64,000 nucleotides of DNA from Dastarcus helophoroides (taxonomy: Eukaryota > Arthropoda > Insecta > Coleoptera > Bothrideridae): NCBI GenBank assembly GCA_028583605.1, contig CM053325.1:37809435-37873434 (forward strand). The letters are read 5' to 3'. The notes under the pieces are model-generated. The model was not told where the DNA came from, made no database searches, and worked only from the letters and a program-made list of their open reading frames with translations. The position numbers and the translations under genes are program-made. Numbering within the stretch: the first letter of the stretch is position 1; every line of letters starts with the position of its first letter. This document shows positions 35,171 through 47,047 of this stretch, piece by piece.

Positions 35171-36360
35171 ATTAAATTTGTCTTCTTCTTAGAACTGTTT
35201 TTATAAAGCAACACTGTAATTTTGGATTACAAGCTTTTTAGTTAAAATTTAAATCTTTAAAACTTTTCTTCTAGAATTTGAGATTAGAAGTTAAAATCAT
35301 GATTTTTCTAGAATTACTCACCTCTTCCATCAAAATTTTCATTTTGATTTAAGATTTGATTTGATTTTTGAATTTTTTTATCTCAAATCTTACAATTAAT
35401 TAAAATTTTAAAATTTGAATTTAAACCTAAAACTTTAATTTGTTTTTATTTTAGGTCAAATTATTCGAACATTTATCTATATTTCAATTCAAAACTATGA
35501 TTTTCGGTTTATTTAAGTTTGAATTGAAGGAAATATTTAGAAAAAATAGAGATTAGTTAAAATTTCGATATAATAAAGGCATAACTTTTAAAGAAAATAT
35601 AAAAACATGCAAAAGGCTAAACTTGTTAAAAAGCTCTCAAAAATTCGACTTTTTCTAGAAATCTTTCCGTTTTACGGGACCATAAGAACGTCAAATTTAT
35701 AAAATAAATTCGAGAAATTTCAAGAAAGGAATCGAAATATCGTGATTAAATTTAAAATTTTTAGAAACAATTAACTAACAAAGAATAAATTGATGCAAAC
35801 TCTTAAAAATTGAAGTAAAAAAGATAACTTAACTTCGAAATTTTGAAAAAGAAATGTAAAGATGTTGAAAAATTTGAAATTATAAATACTAAAATTTAAC
35901 ACCAAATCTCTAAAGATAGTTCTTAGTTCCCTGTTACAATTTAAATTTTGGATTTTAAAGCTGACATTTTAGGAAAACAGCATCAAAGTTAAACTAAAAA
36001 TTTTTATAAAGTACAGACATTTCGAGGGATTGCTCCAAGTTTTTTTAAGAAAGTTTAAATTCTCTTTGTTTATATATTAAAAAATTATCATAGATACGAA
36101 TTTATGAAAATAACGTTACATTTCGACTAAACTGAAAATTGTTATTAGTTCAAAAATCTATTGGAGTTGTAACTAAAATTTTGAGAAAAAAGGCATAATT
36201 CTCCAATTTTAGGTGAAATTTAGAAAAAATTTAAACCTTCAATATTAAAAGCGAAATTTCTAAAATAATGTCAAAATTTATAAAAGTAAAAAACCTATAA
36301 TTTTATGTAAAAAAAATCGTAAAATTTTGAGATATTTCTCAAATTTTTGAAACAGGAAGA
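35170..36360. repeat. Low-complexity A+T block
   Basis: Loose AAATTTTGAG/TTAAAATTT variants, as elsewhere in the window. No coding signal. Confidence 0.5.
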
Positions 36361-36424
36361 CACAATCCCAAGGAAAGTTATGTCTAAGATGGGAACAATT
36401 TTCGCGAAATCAATTCGAGATTTA

Positions 36425-36500
36425 GTGGCCAGGGGCCGAGGGCCCTTCTGATCCTAGGGCTTCCGTGCACTGCCCATGGATAGCTACGACCCTGTTCCCA
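36425..36500. other. Short G+C-rich island in A+T-rich DNA
   Basis: GGCCAGGGGCCGAGGGCCCT and CTAGGGCTTCCGTGCACTGC stand out sharply from the surroundings. It contains palindromic GGGCCGAGGGCCC-like stretches. Identity unknown; possibly the end of a decayed repeat. Confidence 0.35.
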
Positions 36501-36585
36501 AATGTTGAAAATTCGTGAATAAACTTTGGATGGTTATTATACATGAACAAAATATTAAGTTTCTTTCAATTAACACTAAAAAGAT

Positions 36586-36590
<5 letters not shown>

Positions 36591-36622
<32 letters not shown>
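36591..36622 (+). repeat. (GA)16 microsatellite
   Basis: Sixteen GA units. A short (ATCA)4 run lies nearby at about 36682-36700. Confidence 0.9.
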
Positions 36623-36624
<2 letters not shown>

Positions 36625-36699
36625 AAATTATCTAGTGATTAGATAGATCATACATTAAAATGAATGCTTTAATAAAAAAAAATCAATCAATCAATCATC

Positions 36700-37970
36700 A
36701 AGAATGGCAAAAAATAACAAAATGGTCATTTAGAAAAAAAACATTAGAAATTCAAAAGATTCATTAAACGATCATATTTTAATCTATATTATAAATGAGA
36801 AATATAACTCACTCAGTCACTTATCACAAAATCTCGGAAATTATTAAACATGCAAGTTTGAAATTAGGCAAATAGATTCCTCATACGGAGTAGGCATCCA
36901 TTAAGTAAATATTTTTCGAAATTAGACCCCTAAAGGAGCAAAATTATATGTTAAAATTTACTAGTGATATATTGCACCATTGGAACAAATAAAATAAATA
37001 GTTGTATTTAAAATTATTAACTTAAGCAGATATAAATTGCTGCAAAATAGATTTTTTTCTCATTAGGTTTCTTAGCAGAAATCCGGATTTATACGATTAT
37101 TTATTTGAGCTTCATTAATTTGAACTTTATTTCCACATTTCAAAAATATCACAGTTGTCAAATTATCAAACTTATGTTCGATGCAGACAAGGGGATAAAT
37201 TATCGAGTAGATTAAATATTTTAAAAGAAATTTTCGAAATTTAAAAGTTGAACAATGAATATTATATTGAAGCGATATCGGGTCATATTATACGATTTTG
37301 AAAGACCTCTTCAGTGTAATGCGTTAAACAAGAATTTCAAAGCACATTAGAATAGATCAAGCTGTTAAGTTCTCTAAAAATCTCATAGGCCACAAAATTG
37401 CATTCTCATATTCATGTAACAATTCGCGTAGACTGACAAGTTATAAATTTAGTACAAATAGCAAATATCAATCTGACAACCAATTGGAAATGTTTGATGA
37501 AGTATGTATAGCACAGCATTAAACAAAACTAATAGTTTTGTTCCTAACAATACAATAAATCACTGCATTCGAATCGTATCATTTATCAAATGCTTGGGAT
37601 TGTTGGTTCACTTGGTATGAGTCGTTTGATCTTCTCTTTATACCATCATCTGAAATACATTGAGAAGTCAAAAGACAGCCATGATAATAAATCGAATTGA
37701 CTGAGTCAACCATGGTAAATATGATGAAATGTTTTTACTAATAATGATTATCTTATTAGTATAATTGCAGGTGAGTTCAAACTTATAATATTTTAAAAGC
37801 TATCAATTTTCAAATGAATATAAATAAATGTACACAGGTGCTCTAACATCTGGATTGATAAAGTTTAATTGTCATTTTTATCTAGTGATTAGATGATTTT
37901 GATACAAACTTCTATTTAAAACCAAGAAGTTCAAATAAATCCATTCATTCTATTGTATTGACAAGAAGCC
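36700..37970. other. Region upstream of the NPC2-like gene
   Basis: No repeat or ORF is recognised. The promoter and any 5' untranslated exon of the downstream gene may lie here, but I cannot point to a TATA box or initiator with any confidence. Confidence 0.4.
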
Positions 37971-40900
37971 ATGTATGTGCAAGGCCTAATATTTTGTGTT
38001 TTTTTAAATTTACATTTCACAACTATATCTGCTAATACTCCAGTAGAAGCTTGTAAGTACTTTGCAAGGGAAAAATATTGTAATGTAAATTCTCACTTGC
38101 CTGCAAGTAACCCCATAACCAAATTAAATTTGCATCCACGTTAATTTTAACTATTATCTCTGTCGTTGCAAGTGCTGTAATTGTATTTTTCAGCCATGAA
38201 TAACGCCTTAAGCCAAGCAGTTAGTTATCTACCTTAGCACTCAAAATACTTTGAGATTATGGCCAAATATTTTAATTTTATCCCGATGTTACTAAAATTG
38301 AAATTATAAAAAATATAATTAGTTTTGATCGGTATTGCTAATATTGATGCCCAAGGGAAAAACTTTTTAAATGATGTTGGTTTAAATTTTACAAATTACA
38401 GGTACCTACGAAAATGCAGTACTTCCTGAAGTTCTCATAAATGATTGCACCCAAGCACCCTGCGAAGTTAAACCGCTGCACAAGGCATCAATTAGAATGA
38501 ATTTTACTTCTCGTAAGTTATACTGAAAGGTGGAATTTACGGATAAAGAATTTAAGTTGGATTGGTTGGGAAATTGTTGTAATTGTGCATTGTGTTTGCA
38601 GCTATTACATTTGGAGAAACAAAACCAATGATACTGGCCACTATTGAATCCATGAATATAACTGTTCCATTTCCAACTGGGCAAGATGATGCCTGCGTCG
38701 GATTAACAAATACGTATTGCCCCGTAATTAGCGGGGAAAAAGTAGAGTACTTTTATAGTCTGCTCTTACCTCCAGCTCCAAAAGTAAGTACATGAAGCAA
38801 TTTAAACAAAAAAGCAAAATAATATTTGCCTAAGATCGTAATAAGAGAAAAACCGAAATGTCCGGTATAATTGACATTTTAGAAAAAAAAGTATACATAT
38901 TATATATTAAATTTAAACTGAAATATTCGAGGAAAAATTGGAAGTTAGAGAAGAGAGAAAAAAAATTATACTTTCATTGTTTTCTCAAAATTTGAGTTTA
39001 ATTTAAAATTTACAAATTTTAAATTTGTGAAATCTAAAGAAAATTCAAATTTATAGGAAAATTTTTCAAAAATTTTGCATTCAAATTTGGGATTCAAACA
39101 TAAATTTTATTTCTTTTGTGTCTTTTCCCAGACATTTCTAAACTTTTTTCTCAAAGTAAGAAGTTAAATCCTGAAATTTTTATACTCAAAAATTTGGTAC
39201 TTTTTTGGTTAAAGTTCAAAAAATGCGAAACTTTTTAACAAGATTGATTTATTAAATATTTTTCGAAATTTCAGGTTTGATCAAGATATATTACATACAT
39301 TTTTTTTTCAAATTTTCTTTTTAAATTAAAAATTTAAATTTTTTGTAAAGATTTTAATTTTCAAATTAAATGTCAGATTTAAATGTCCGAATTTCGAAAA
39401 AATCTTGGAACATTCGTGGTTAAAATTTAATAATTTTCGAAATTAAATTGGTAAATGTGAACAAAAACTCGAAACTCATAGGAAATTTTTTGTTATATGT
39501 GCAAATTACGAGTTTACGAGTTTTAAAATTTTGAGGTTGAACCAACAATTTCTATGTTTTTTCTCTAAAATTTTGACCTTTTATAGTTATCCTCGAAATT
39601 TCGAAATTAACCTCGAAAAGTATCTGCAAAATTTTTTTTCAAATTCTGTTTTTTGCATTTCTTTAAATTTTTTCTTGCTATTTGCAATCCTTTTTTAAAA
39701 CTCTATGTTTAAATTTTAAACTATAAAATGTGAAAATTTTTTTTTCTTTAAATTTCGATTTTTTCTGAAATTCTTTAATTTAAATTAAAAAGTATGTAAA
39801 ATTTTATTTAAATTTTTGACTTTCAAATTAAAATTTCGAGTAAAATCTTGAAAATCTTTTAACAATTTCGATTTTAATTTTAATTTTAATTTTTTTTGTA
39901 AATTTCTCAAAATTTAAATTTTTGCCTGAGCAGATGATTCGCAGATTTCAAGCAGAAACCGAGGCCAAAACTAAGTTTTTTGGCCCAACCCAAACTTCAA
40001 TCGATCTCTAATAAAAATACTGAAGATTTCAAATTTTTAAGAAATTCTTAACAATATCGTCGTTTTTAGTAAAAGAATGACGTTTTAGTTTCAATCTGAC
40101 ACTTTAAAATGAAAAATTAAAAAAACTTATTGTCGAAAAGTTTGAATTAACGTCGAATTATTTGAAAAAAACATCAAATTTTGATGATCTCTCTTGATTT
40201 ATTATGGAAAAACTTGAAAAAATTGAAATCAAATTTCAAGAAAGTATAAACGATTTAGGTTTAAACTAAAAAGAATCTAAGTATTTTTTAATTTCATACT
40301 TAAAATTAAGATGTTTGGATAATTGCTAAAACTGAAATTTTGCAGTTTTGTGAAAAGTTAAAATTTCTAGAAAAAAACCATAATTGACATTTCTAACCCT
40401 TACTTTGTGGAATTCTTCAATATTCACAACTATAAAACTTTATTAATGATTAAAACAACCACTGATATTAAAAATTCCACGATGTCACCGGATCTGGTTT
40501 CGCTTTACAGCATTATCGGCGGTTAAAAAAAAAATTGCTGGTGTAACCGCCGATGATGCTGTAAAGCGAAATCAGGTCCGGTCATAGAAAATGTTTATCG
40601 AAATATCGTGAAATTTTTAATATCCGTTGCTATTTTAATCCATAATAAAGTTTATTAGTTATGAAAAAAAACTATGTTTATGCATTTAAGGATCACGCCG
40701 GACTCGACATCGTTGAGGCCGGATGTGTCCAGTAGCATCTCTGTTTTCAAGTAAAAATTGTGAAATTAAAACCGAAAAATCGAGAGAAAAGTCGCAATTT
40801 TCAAAATTAAAAAAAAACATAAAAATTAAATAGCAAAAAGGTAAAAATTTCAGTTTCAAGTTAAAATGTTTGAAACAAGTAGAAATTGTGAAAAAAAAAC

Positions 40901-43900
40901 TCAAAAAGTGAAAATTTTAGTTTCAAGAAATTATTTCAAAGATTTTAATTTTTATATAAAATTTTGGGAAAAGTTTGAATTTGAACTCGAAATTTTAAAA
41001 AATAAAAAATGTCAAGATTACCAGAGAGGGTCTGGGCTTTGTGTATAAACTTGGAATTTTAGAAAATAAGTACACTTTTAAAGTTCAGCATGAGGTTAAA
41101 AAAAAATTGAAATTTTGTGAAAAATACTGAGAATTTCAGAAATTGAAAAGTGCATGTTTAAACTCGTGGTTTTGAAAAAAGAAATTAAAACCTCTAAAAA
41201 TAGGAAAAAAGGCGAAACTTTCAAATTCAATTCGCATATTCTAAAAATAAACTACAAAAGTGAAAGTTTCAGAAGAAGGAGTCAAAAAGAATTTGTTTTA
41301 AAAATTTTAATTTTCATAAAAAAACTTCGAGAAAAAGCGTAAAATTCAATCTGAACTCCAAATATTAAGAGAAATATATCACAATTCCTGGAAAGTCTTG
41401 ATTTTGTATACACGGTGAGTCATTAATACGGTAAAGTCATGTAGCTCCTACAATTATTTTGGTAACAACATTTTTTTAGCTCAAAGGTACATTACCACGA
41501 GGCTCACATTCAAAAATTATTGTATACTATACAGGATGAATATATACATGGTGGTGCACTAAAGTTGCCTTTTTTAAACAGAACACCCTGTAAATTATTA
41601 GATATTTAAACGCTATACACAATGCTCATTAATAAGATATCAAACAATAGGGGTTTGCGATTAATAGTTTTTGAGATATTTAGAAAAATCATGAAATTTC
41701 GGTATAATTTTGAAGCTCGCTTAAAAGACCTGAAACAATGAAATCAATTTATTTTTTATGCAACTAATTACAGTGTGTCGTTTTCTTGAAAATTATTGTA
41801 ATTCTATTTAAATAGTATTTGATATTATACAGGGTGGTTAGCAAACGCAAAATTACATTTTTTGTCAAACACCCTGTATATAATTTTTTATTTTTGCTAA
41901 GCAACAACTAAGCGTTGATTTAATGTCAAAGTTCGTGGGTCTAGCTCTTATAGTTTGAGAGTTATTTAACTTTAAATTTGAAAAATAAAAATTGTCCACA
42001 TTTGAATGTTTAAAATGCATCTCTGATTGAAGTTGTTGGAAATTTATTTTTTTACGGTAACAAAAAACACTAATAATTAAACTTCTTATCGCATAATTTC
42101 AAAAAAAGTTTGCAAAACCAAAAATTTAACATATATTGTTCCAACTGCGATCTTACCAATTTAAGGTAACATACCCAACTATTATCAAGGTACTTTAGCT
42201 TGATTAGGCCACAGTGTAGGTTTAACTTACTTTCTGTTTGAAAAATATATTTATTAATATTTTTTTATTGTTGTTGTTGAAAATGGGTTTGTTTTGTTCA
42301 TTTTCCTCACCAAAACAAACGTAAAATTGACTAAAATGAACGAATGTTGTACCATGCACTAGTTTTACTCTTATTTGTTTAAATAATGTGAACTGTGCAA
42401 AAAACGTAGAGCATAGAAGCATAGGATTTAGGTATAAATGATAAGCAGCATCTAAACCAATATGTTTTCTAATTAATCATATTTATGAAAATATGCAATT
42501 TATATAATTAAAATTGGAACACTGAATTTAATTAGTGCATTTTAAAAACACTATTTTGGTTTAGGTCTAAAAAATATGAGAAAGACCCATTTTACTAAAG
42601 TAAATCTCGAGAATTTGAATTATTTTAATTTGAAATAAATATCTCCCGAACTATAAGAATTAACCACAAATGTTTAATCAAAGCAAAGCTTAGCTGTTAA
42701 TTAACAGAAACGAGAAATAATATACAAGGTGTGCTATTTGAATTTTTTGAGAAAACTGTCATTTGGCGTTTGCAGTATAACTGCACATCTTATTTACGTA
42801 AAATTACATTATTTTTGAAGAAAATTATGTTCTGAAATACTTTACACTAAAAATAAAATCATTTGGGTGTTTCCCAAATTTTAAGCGAGCTTGCAATTTA
42901 GGGTTAATTTTCATGATTTTTCTAATTATCTCAAAAACTGTTAACCACAGACCCTTATTATTTAATATCATTTTAATCAGAATTTTGTGAAAATGTGAAA
43001 ATATATGTATAGGATATTCCATAAAAAAGTCAACTTTTCTGTAACACTCTGTATATGTTTATCCGGTATAGTAAAAAATAATTTTAGAATGTGCGTGTTC
43101 TGCACATTTACGTTCGTACCGAAAATATTTTTGTTTGCGAAGAATCTGTACAGAGGTTTACCCTACTAACGACTCACCCTGTATATGATATGATTTCAAA
43201 GAGTTTGAATTTTGGGAATAAACCGAAATTCTCAAAGTTTGCAATTTTAACATTCCAAACATCATATTTAAACTCGCAATTTTAGGAAAAAAGTTAAAAT
43301 TTCCAGAAGCTGAACTGATTTCAATTTAAAGTGTTGAAAAAACTTGGGTAAAATCGAGGCTTAGAAAAAAAAAAGGAATATTTACAGGTCTATATTTGCA
43401 GTTAATTTAGAAAAAAAAAATCTTAAAACTTACCTAGAAAAGTCACAATTTAAAATCTACTTTCAGAATTTCGACTTTAATTTTTAAACTCAAGCCTTCG
43501 AAACTTCCAATATTTCTAGAAAAAGTTGAAATTCAAGAGGAAAATTAAACCTAGAGAAAAAAGTCTAAATTTTTGAAGAAAAAGTTCGAAATTCCAAATA
43601 CATGTCAACCTTTCTCGATATTCAGTTATTTTGCAAAAAAGAATTTTAATTAAAATTTTGAAATATTTTTTTTTAATTTTCTTTTAAAGAATAAAATATC
43701 TTACCCATGTCATTTAAGAACATAATAAAAAGAAATGTTTTGTAATCGATTACATGAAGTTTTCATTTCAGAGCCCACATTTCATTTTTAATTAATTGCA
43801 TGATGTGAAAGAAAAATGACAAAAAATCATTTAGGACGAGCAGTGATCGATTCATTAACTAACTTTGTTTTTGCAGGTAAAAGTGAGCCTAGAATTTTCA

Positions 43901-43966
43901 TTCCTCGACGTAGAAAATGATAACAAACCGTTTGTTTGTTTTGTAGCGGCTCTTCAGGTAGTATAA
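37971..43966 (+). CDS. NPC2-like (MD-2-related lipid-recognition) secreted protein, four exons
   Basis: Exons: 37971-38052, 38402-38512, 38602-38783 and 43877-43966 (including TAA), joined by GTAAGT donors and CAG acceptors with consistent phase. They give 154 residues. MYVQGLIFCVFLNLHFTTIS is a signal peptide. Six Cys fit the NPC2 pattern: residue 28, NDC and APC in exon 2, DAC and YC in exon 3, VCF in exon 4. The family pairs first-last, second-third and fourth-fifth. VPFPTG matches the family's 'VPFPxP' segment, and NFT and NIT are potential glycosylation sites. Members bind sterols or other small lipids in a beta-sandwich, in lysosomes or as secreted carriers. Insects have expanded sets, so the ligand cannot be named. 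I see no break. Length is typical of the family. Confidence 0.9.
40436..40658. mobile_element. Palindromic miniature element in the intron
   Basis: Two arms of about 100 bp face each other. Inner arms carry TTTCGCTTTACAGCAT.ATCG and CGGCGGTT against AACCGCCG. Outer arms carry ACTTTATTA.TGATTAAAA and GATATTAAAAATT(C/T)CACGAT. The centre is a short A run at about 40527-40537. Non-coding. Confidence 0.8.
41404..43188. mobile_element. 1.8-kb foldback element, empty-site copy
   Basis: The left part (41404 to about 42010) and right part (about 42560-43188) are diverged inverted copies (ACGGTGAGTCATTAATACGG against its complement in TAACGACTCACCCTGTATA). The left arm matches 20165-20440 and 22124-22420, and at 41685 it shows the site without the Tc1/mariner. 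Non-coding. Confidence 0.8.
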
Positions 43967-44161
43967 ACACCCAGTATAAATCCACTGAACGACCCAAAAA
44001 AAACATACATTTGAATATATCTTTTACTATTTGGATGAAACTGGAACATAGTAGTATGTAACTAATTGTAGTGCTGACATAAATAATGTATGTGGAAATT
44101 TTTTTGTTTTTTTCCCTGATCAATTTTTTAATATAAATCCTGGCCTACAAATATGTATACA

Positions 44162-44167
44162 AATAAA
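44162..44167 (+). promoter_or_regulatory. Candidate polyadenylation signal of the NPC2-like gene
   Basis: AATAAA about 200 bases after the stop codon, within AAATAAATAATAAAAATC. In such A+T-rich DNA the hexamer is common, so this is a candidate only. Confidence 0.4.
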
Positions 44168-44199
44168 TAATAAAAATCATGAAAAATTGTACAGATTCC

Positions 44200-44392
44200 A
44201 AAAATGTAATAATATACAGTGTTTCATTTAAAATTCAAAAGTTTGTATCAGTTTTAGCAAAAGTAAGAGCAGTAAGAACGCCAATTTTATATCAAAATTT
44301 AACATTTCATAAATACATCCGGTGTAGCAACTTTGAAAATTTTATCTTTATAAATAAAGAAAAAAAGGGGGTGTACCATGATCCTGCTACAA
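44200..44392 (+). mobile_element. Solo arm of the 0.8-kb TIR element
   Basis: Matches 27608-27790 (AAAATGTAATAATATACAG, TAACATTTCATAA, GTGTACCATGATCCTG). No opposite arm is present. It lies immediately after the candidate polyadenylation signal. Confidence 0.75.
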
Positions 44393-44706
44393 ATACAAAC
44401 GGTAGGAAACTGATTCTATGAGTTTTAACTTTATTACAATTTTAAATATAATCGTAGTGAAAAGATAAAACTCTATTTCTTCTTGTAAGACCTTCTCGCA
44501 TGGAAACGAAAGTTATAAAACATTTATTGTGCAGTCGTAAACTGAAAGTTTTTTTGGAATTCAAAACCGATAGATATAAAAGTGCTTGTTTAATTCAGTT
44601 TATAGTCTATCGTATTTCACCTGGCATGTTCTTAAAAAATTCACTTTTGTCGTAACTTATTTCTGAAAGAGAATTATTCCTTTTGATGTATGATTAATAT
44701 CCCATA

Positions 44707-44981
44707 GTCGCGGCTGGAGGTAATAAAGTACCGACTATTACACAATTTTTGGAGCAAGTCACACTCACCGATGATTTATTTTCAATAGAAATTCTTACTC
44801 AATAGCATCGCATCGCGGCTTTGCCGTTGTGTATCATCCCAACGCGGCACTGACATCGAAAACATTTGAAATGTTCCAGACGAAGGCTCCTTTAGCAACA
44901 GAGGAAATATTGAAACAGAAATGTCTTGCAATTAATTTGATATCAGAACCGTTGGCAAAATCAAAACTGGATGCAAGTTAA
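44707..44981 (+). pseudogene. Unidentified protein-like fragment with a frame break
   Basis: Two overlapping reading frames look coding. 44707-44805 reads VAAGGNKVPTITQFLEQVTL, then TDDLFSIEILTQ and a stop. 44781-44981 reads on through HRGFAVVYHPNAALTSKTFE, MFQTKAPLATEEILKQKC and ISEPLAKSKLDAS to a stop. Composition is balanced, unlike the K/F/I/N-rich noise ORFs around it. A shift near 44800 joins the two, so I call a broken gene fragment. AG at 44705-44706 could be a splice acceptor. I do not recognise the family. It could also be the last exon of a gene if the shift is a sequencing error. Confidence 0.5.
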
Positions 44982-45500
44982 TTGTTTTTATTAGTATAGG
45001 GCACAATCGAATGAATCGAAATAATCACTTGGAAGAATCGAATGATTATTCGAAAGATCGTTTATGAATGAAACGTTCCATTATATCCTTACCAAAAATT
45101 CAGGATGTTAATGGTATTATGGTATTTTATTTCGAATTTAATTTCGATACCCCAAAATAGTTAATAGTTCCTAAAACTTCTTGTATGGTTTTTCAATGTT
45201 GCAAAGGGTAAAAGAAAAATGTCATTTTATCAGCAGAAAAATAAAAAAAAATAATGCAAATTCATTTTATAGAAAATTTAAATCAGTACATTATTTATAA
45301 TTTATACTAATTTTATTTAGAAGGGTGGTCCAATTTTTTATGCTGAAATTTGTTTTTAATTTTTTCGAATAATAATTAATCACACTAGCAGCTCTAAATA
45401 TGTCAATAGAATTATAAAATACGACATAGGAATTGCTCGCCTTTCGCCTAAATATAATCGTTATCCGTTTTTTCGGGTCCTATCAAACATTGGACAACGG
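44982..45500. other. No gene; 'ATCGAATGATTATTCG' type simple repeats
   Basis: ATCGAATGAATCGAAAT and GAATCGAATGATTATTCG near 45010-45050 form a short degenerate repeat. Nothing else recognised. Confidence 0.4.
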
Positions 45501-45504
45501 CCGA

Positions 45505-45694
45505 GCATTGGCCAGTACTGACCGAATGCAGGATTGCCAGTACCGAGAAAAGCTGGCGAATCTATAATAGGTGATTACTGGTTGAATGCAGGATTGCCAG
45601 TATTGGCAAAGGCTGGCGAACCAGTAATGGTTCATTACTGGTTGAATGCAGGATTGCCAGTACTGGAAAACTTATAATGGTTCATTACCGGTTG
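45505..45694 (+). repeat. 60-bp minisatellite, left part
   Basis: GAATGCAGGATTGCCAG recurs at 45524, 45584 and 45644, exactly 60 bases apart. Units also share GGCAAAAGCTGGCGAA and TAATGGTTCATTAC. The array breaks off at 45694 in CCGGTTG and resumes beyond 46901. Confidence 0.9.
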
Positions 45695-46897
45695 CGTATT
45701 GGATTTGCCTCTGGACTACAGAACTAGGCAAGATATAAGCGTTCCAATTGGTTGGTTCTGACATCATGATCATGCACGCAAACGCATTGGAGTAAAATAC
45801 AATTGACAGTTGAGACAACACATTACTATTGATATATGTATTATTTTATTAATAATATTTTAGTTTTGTTATTGATGTTTTTTATTTGTTTAGGCAGTAA
45901 TTATTTGCATGTCGGATTCAACTTTCGGATTGTTACTTTAAATAACTGTTATTGGAAAATATTTTAAATAGGACTTTGTAAACTTTTCGTTTGTTAAATG
46001 TGCCAGGTTCAAAAAACTAACGCATATTAATGCATAATTTAAAAGAAGTGTGTGATTTACAAATTAATATACCTAACAGTGGATTGTGTGTATTTAAATT
46101 ATACAATAAAAAAATAATATGTGGTTCAACTAATTTTAAGTTGAAAGAAATTGCAATTTCTGAACAATCTTTTCAAATTCGTCGGCATAAATTTGGAAAA
46201 TGATGCAAAGTTGTGGCTGCAGGAATATAGCGAAATTACTAACACGAATTGGATTATTGAAAGTGGTCTTACAATCCTCATACGTTTTTATTTTATAGTT
46301 GAAGTGAATACTTCTTTAGGTGCTTTGAGCGACTTTTGATAAGGGAACAACTAATGGTTTGCCTACCACCACGCCAATTCTCGTAGGCGACACGTTCTGA
46401 TGTTTACAGTTTATTTACAGAGTTAGTTTTCTAAATGGATACCCTCTTTTTTAGCTTTATTTTTGACAAATTCAAAATATTAAAAAGCTGTATTGATTCA
46501 AATTTTCTATAAAATGAATTAACATTATTTTATTCATTTTTCTGCCGAATAAATCACATTTTTCATTTGCCCTTTGCCACACCTAGGGGAAAAAAGCAAT
46601 ATTAAAAAACCATACCAGAAGTTTTATGATGCAGACGCATCATATGAAAAGTATAAAAATTAAATACCACTATTTTATAAAGTGATATTGAAGCTACAAT
46701 TTCTTCCAATAAGATAATTACTACACAACGCAGTTATCACAACTGCAATATTTACATTCAACTAGGAATTAGGTACGGTCGAGAATAGGTAAGAAATGGG
46801 CGTGAATAAAACACTCGTGACATTCATGACGTCAATACTACCAATTGGAACCCTTGTTTCTTGCCCGGTTCTGTAGTCCAGAGGCAAATCCAATACG
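45695..46897. mobile_element. 1.2-kb TIR element inserted in the minisatellite
   Basis: Ends CGTATTGGATTTGCCTCTGG and, inverted, CCAGAGGCAAATCCAATACG. Imperfect inverted similarity runs about 100 bp (ATTGG/CCAATTGG, TGACATCATGA against TCATGACGTCA). CCGGTTG occurs immediately left (45688-45694) and, after four extra bases, right (46902-46908), a likely target duplication of 7-8 bp. The TIR and duplication lengths would fit a Mutator-like or hAT-like element. The interior is A+T-rich. Confidence 0.75.
46151..46339 (+). pseudogene. Possible captured or residual transposase fragment inside the TIR element
   Basis: A 62-codon ORF contains ENDAKLWLQEYSEITNTNWI. The spacing of W, F/Y, T and W resembles the short domain before zinc fingers in some Mutator-like transposases. 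No catalytic residues are present and I would not name the family on this alone. Confidence 0.2.
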
Positions 46898-46904
46898 CTC
46901 CCCG

Positions 46905-47047
46905 GTTGAATGCGGGATTACCACCAGTATTGCCAAAAGCTGCCGAACCTGTAATGCTTCATCAATGGTTGAATGCAGGATTGCCAGTACCGACAAAAGC
47001 TGGCGAACTTGTAACGGCTCATTACTAGTTGAATGCTGGATTGCCAT
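46905..47047 (+). repeat. 60-bp minisatellite, right part
   Basis: Units start at 46908, 46971 and 47031 with the same sequence and orientation as the left part. ORFs on both strands here (about 46838-47057) are products of the repeat. Confidence 0.85.

Larger units (their letters stand above)
38784..43876 (+). other. 5.1-kb third intron of the NPC2-like gene
   Basis: Bounded by GTAAGTAC and TTTTTGCAG. It is far longer than the other two introns (349 and 89 bp) and consists largely of low-complexity DNA (about 38830-40430 and 40740-41400, 43190-43720), a 225-bp palindromic element and a 1.8-kb foldback element. Growth by repeat insertion explains its length. Confidence 0.8.

Noticed and set aside
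38406..38684. 92-codon minus-strand ORF
   Set aside because: It is the antisense shadow of NPC2-like exons 2 and 3 and the short intron between them.
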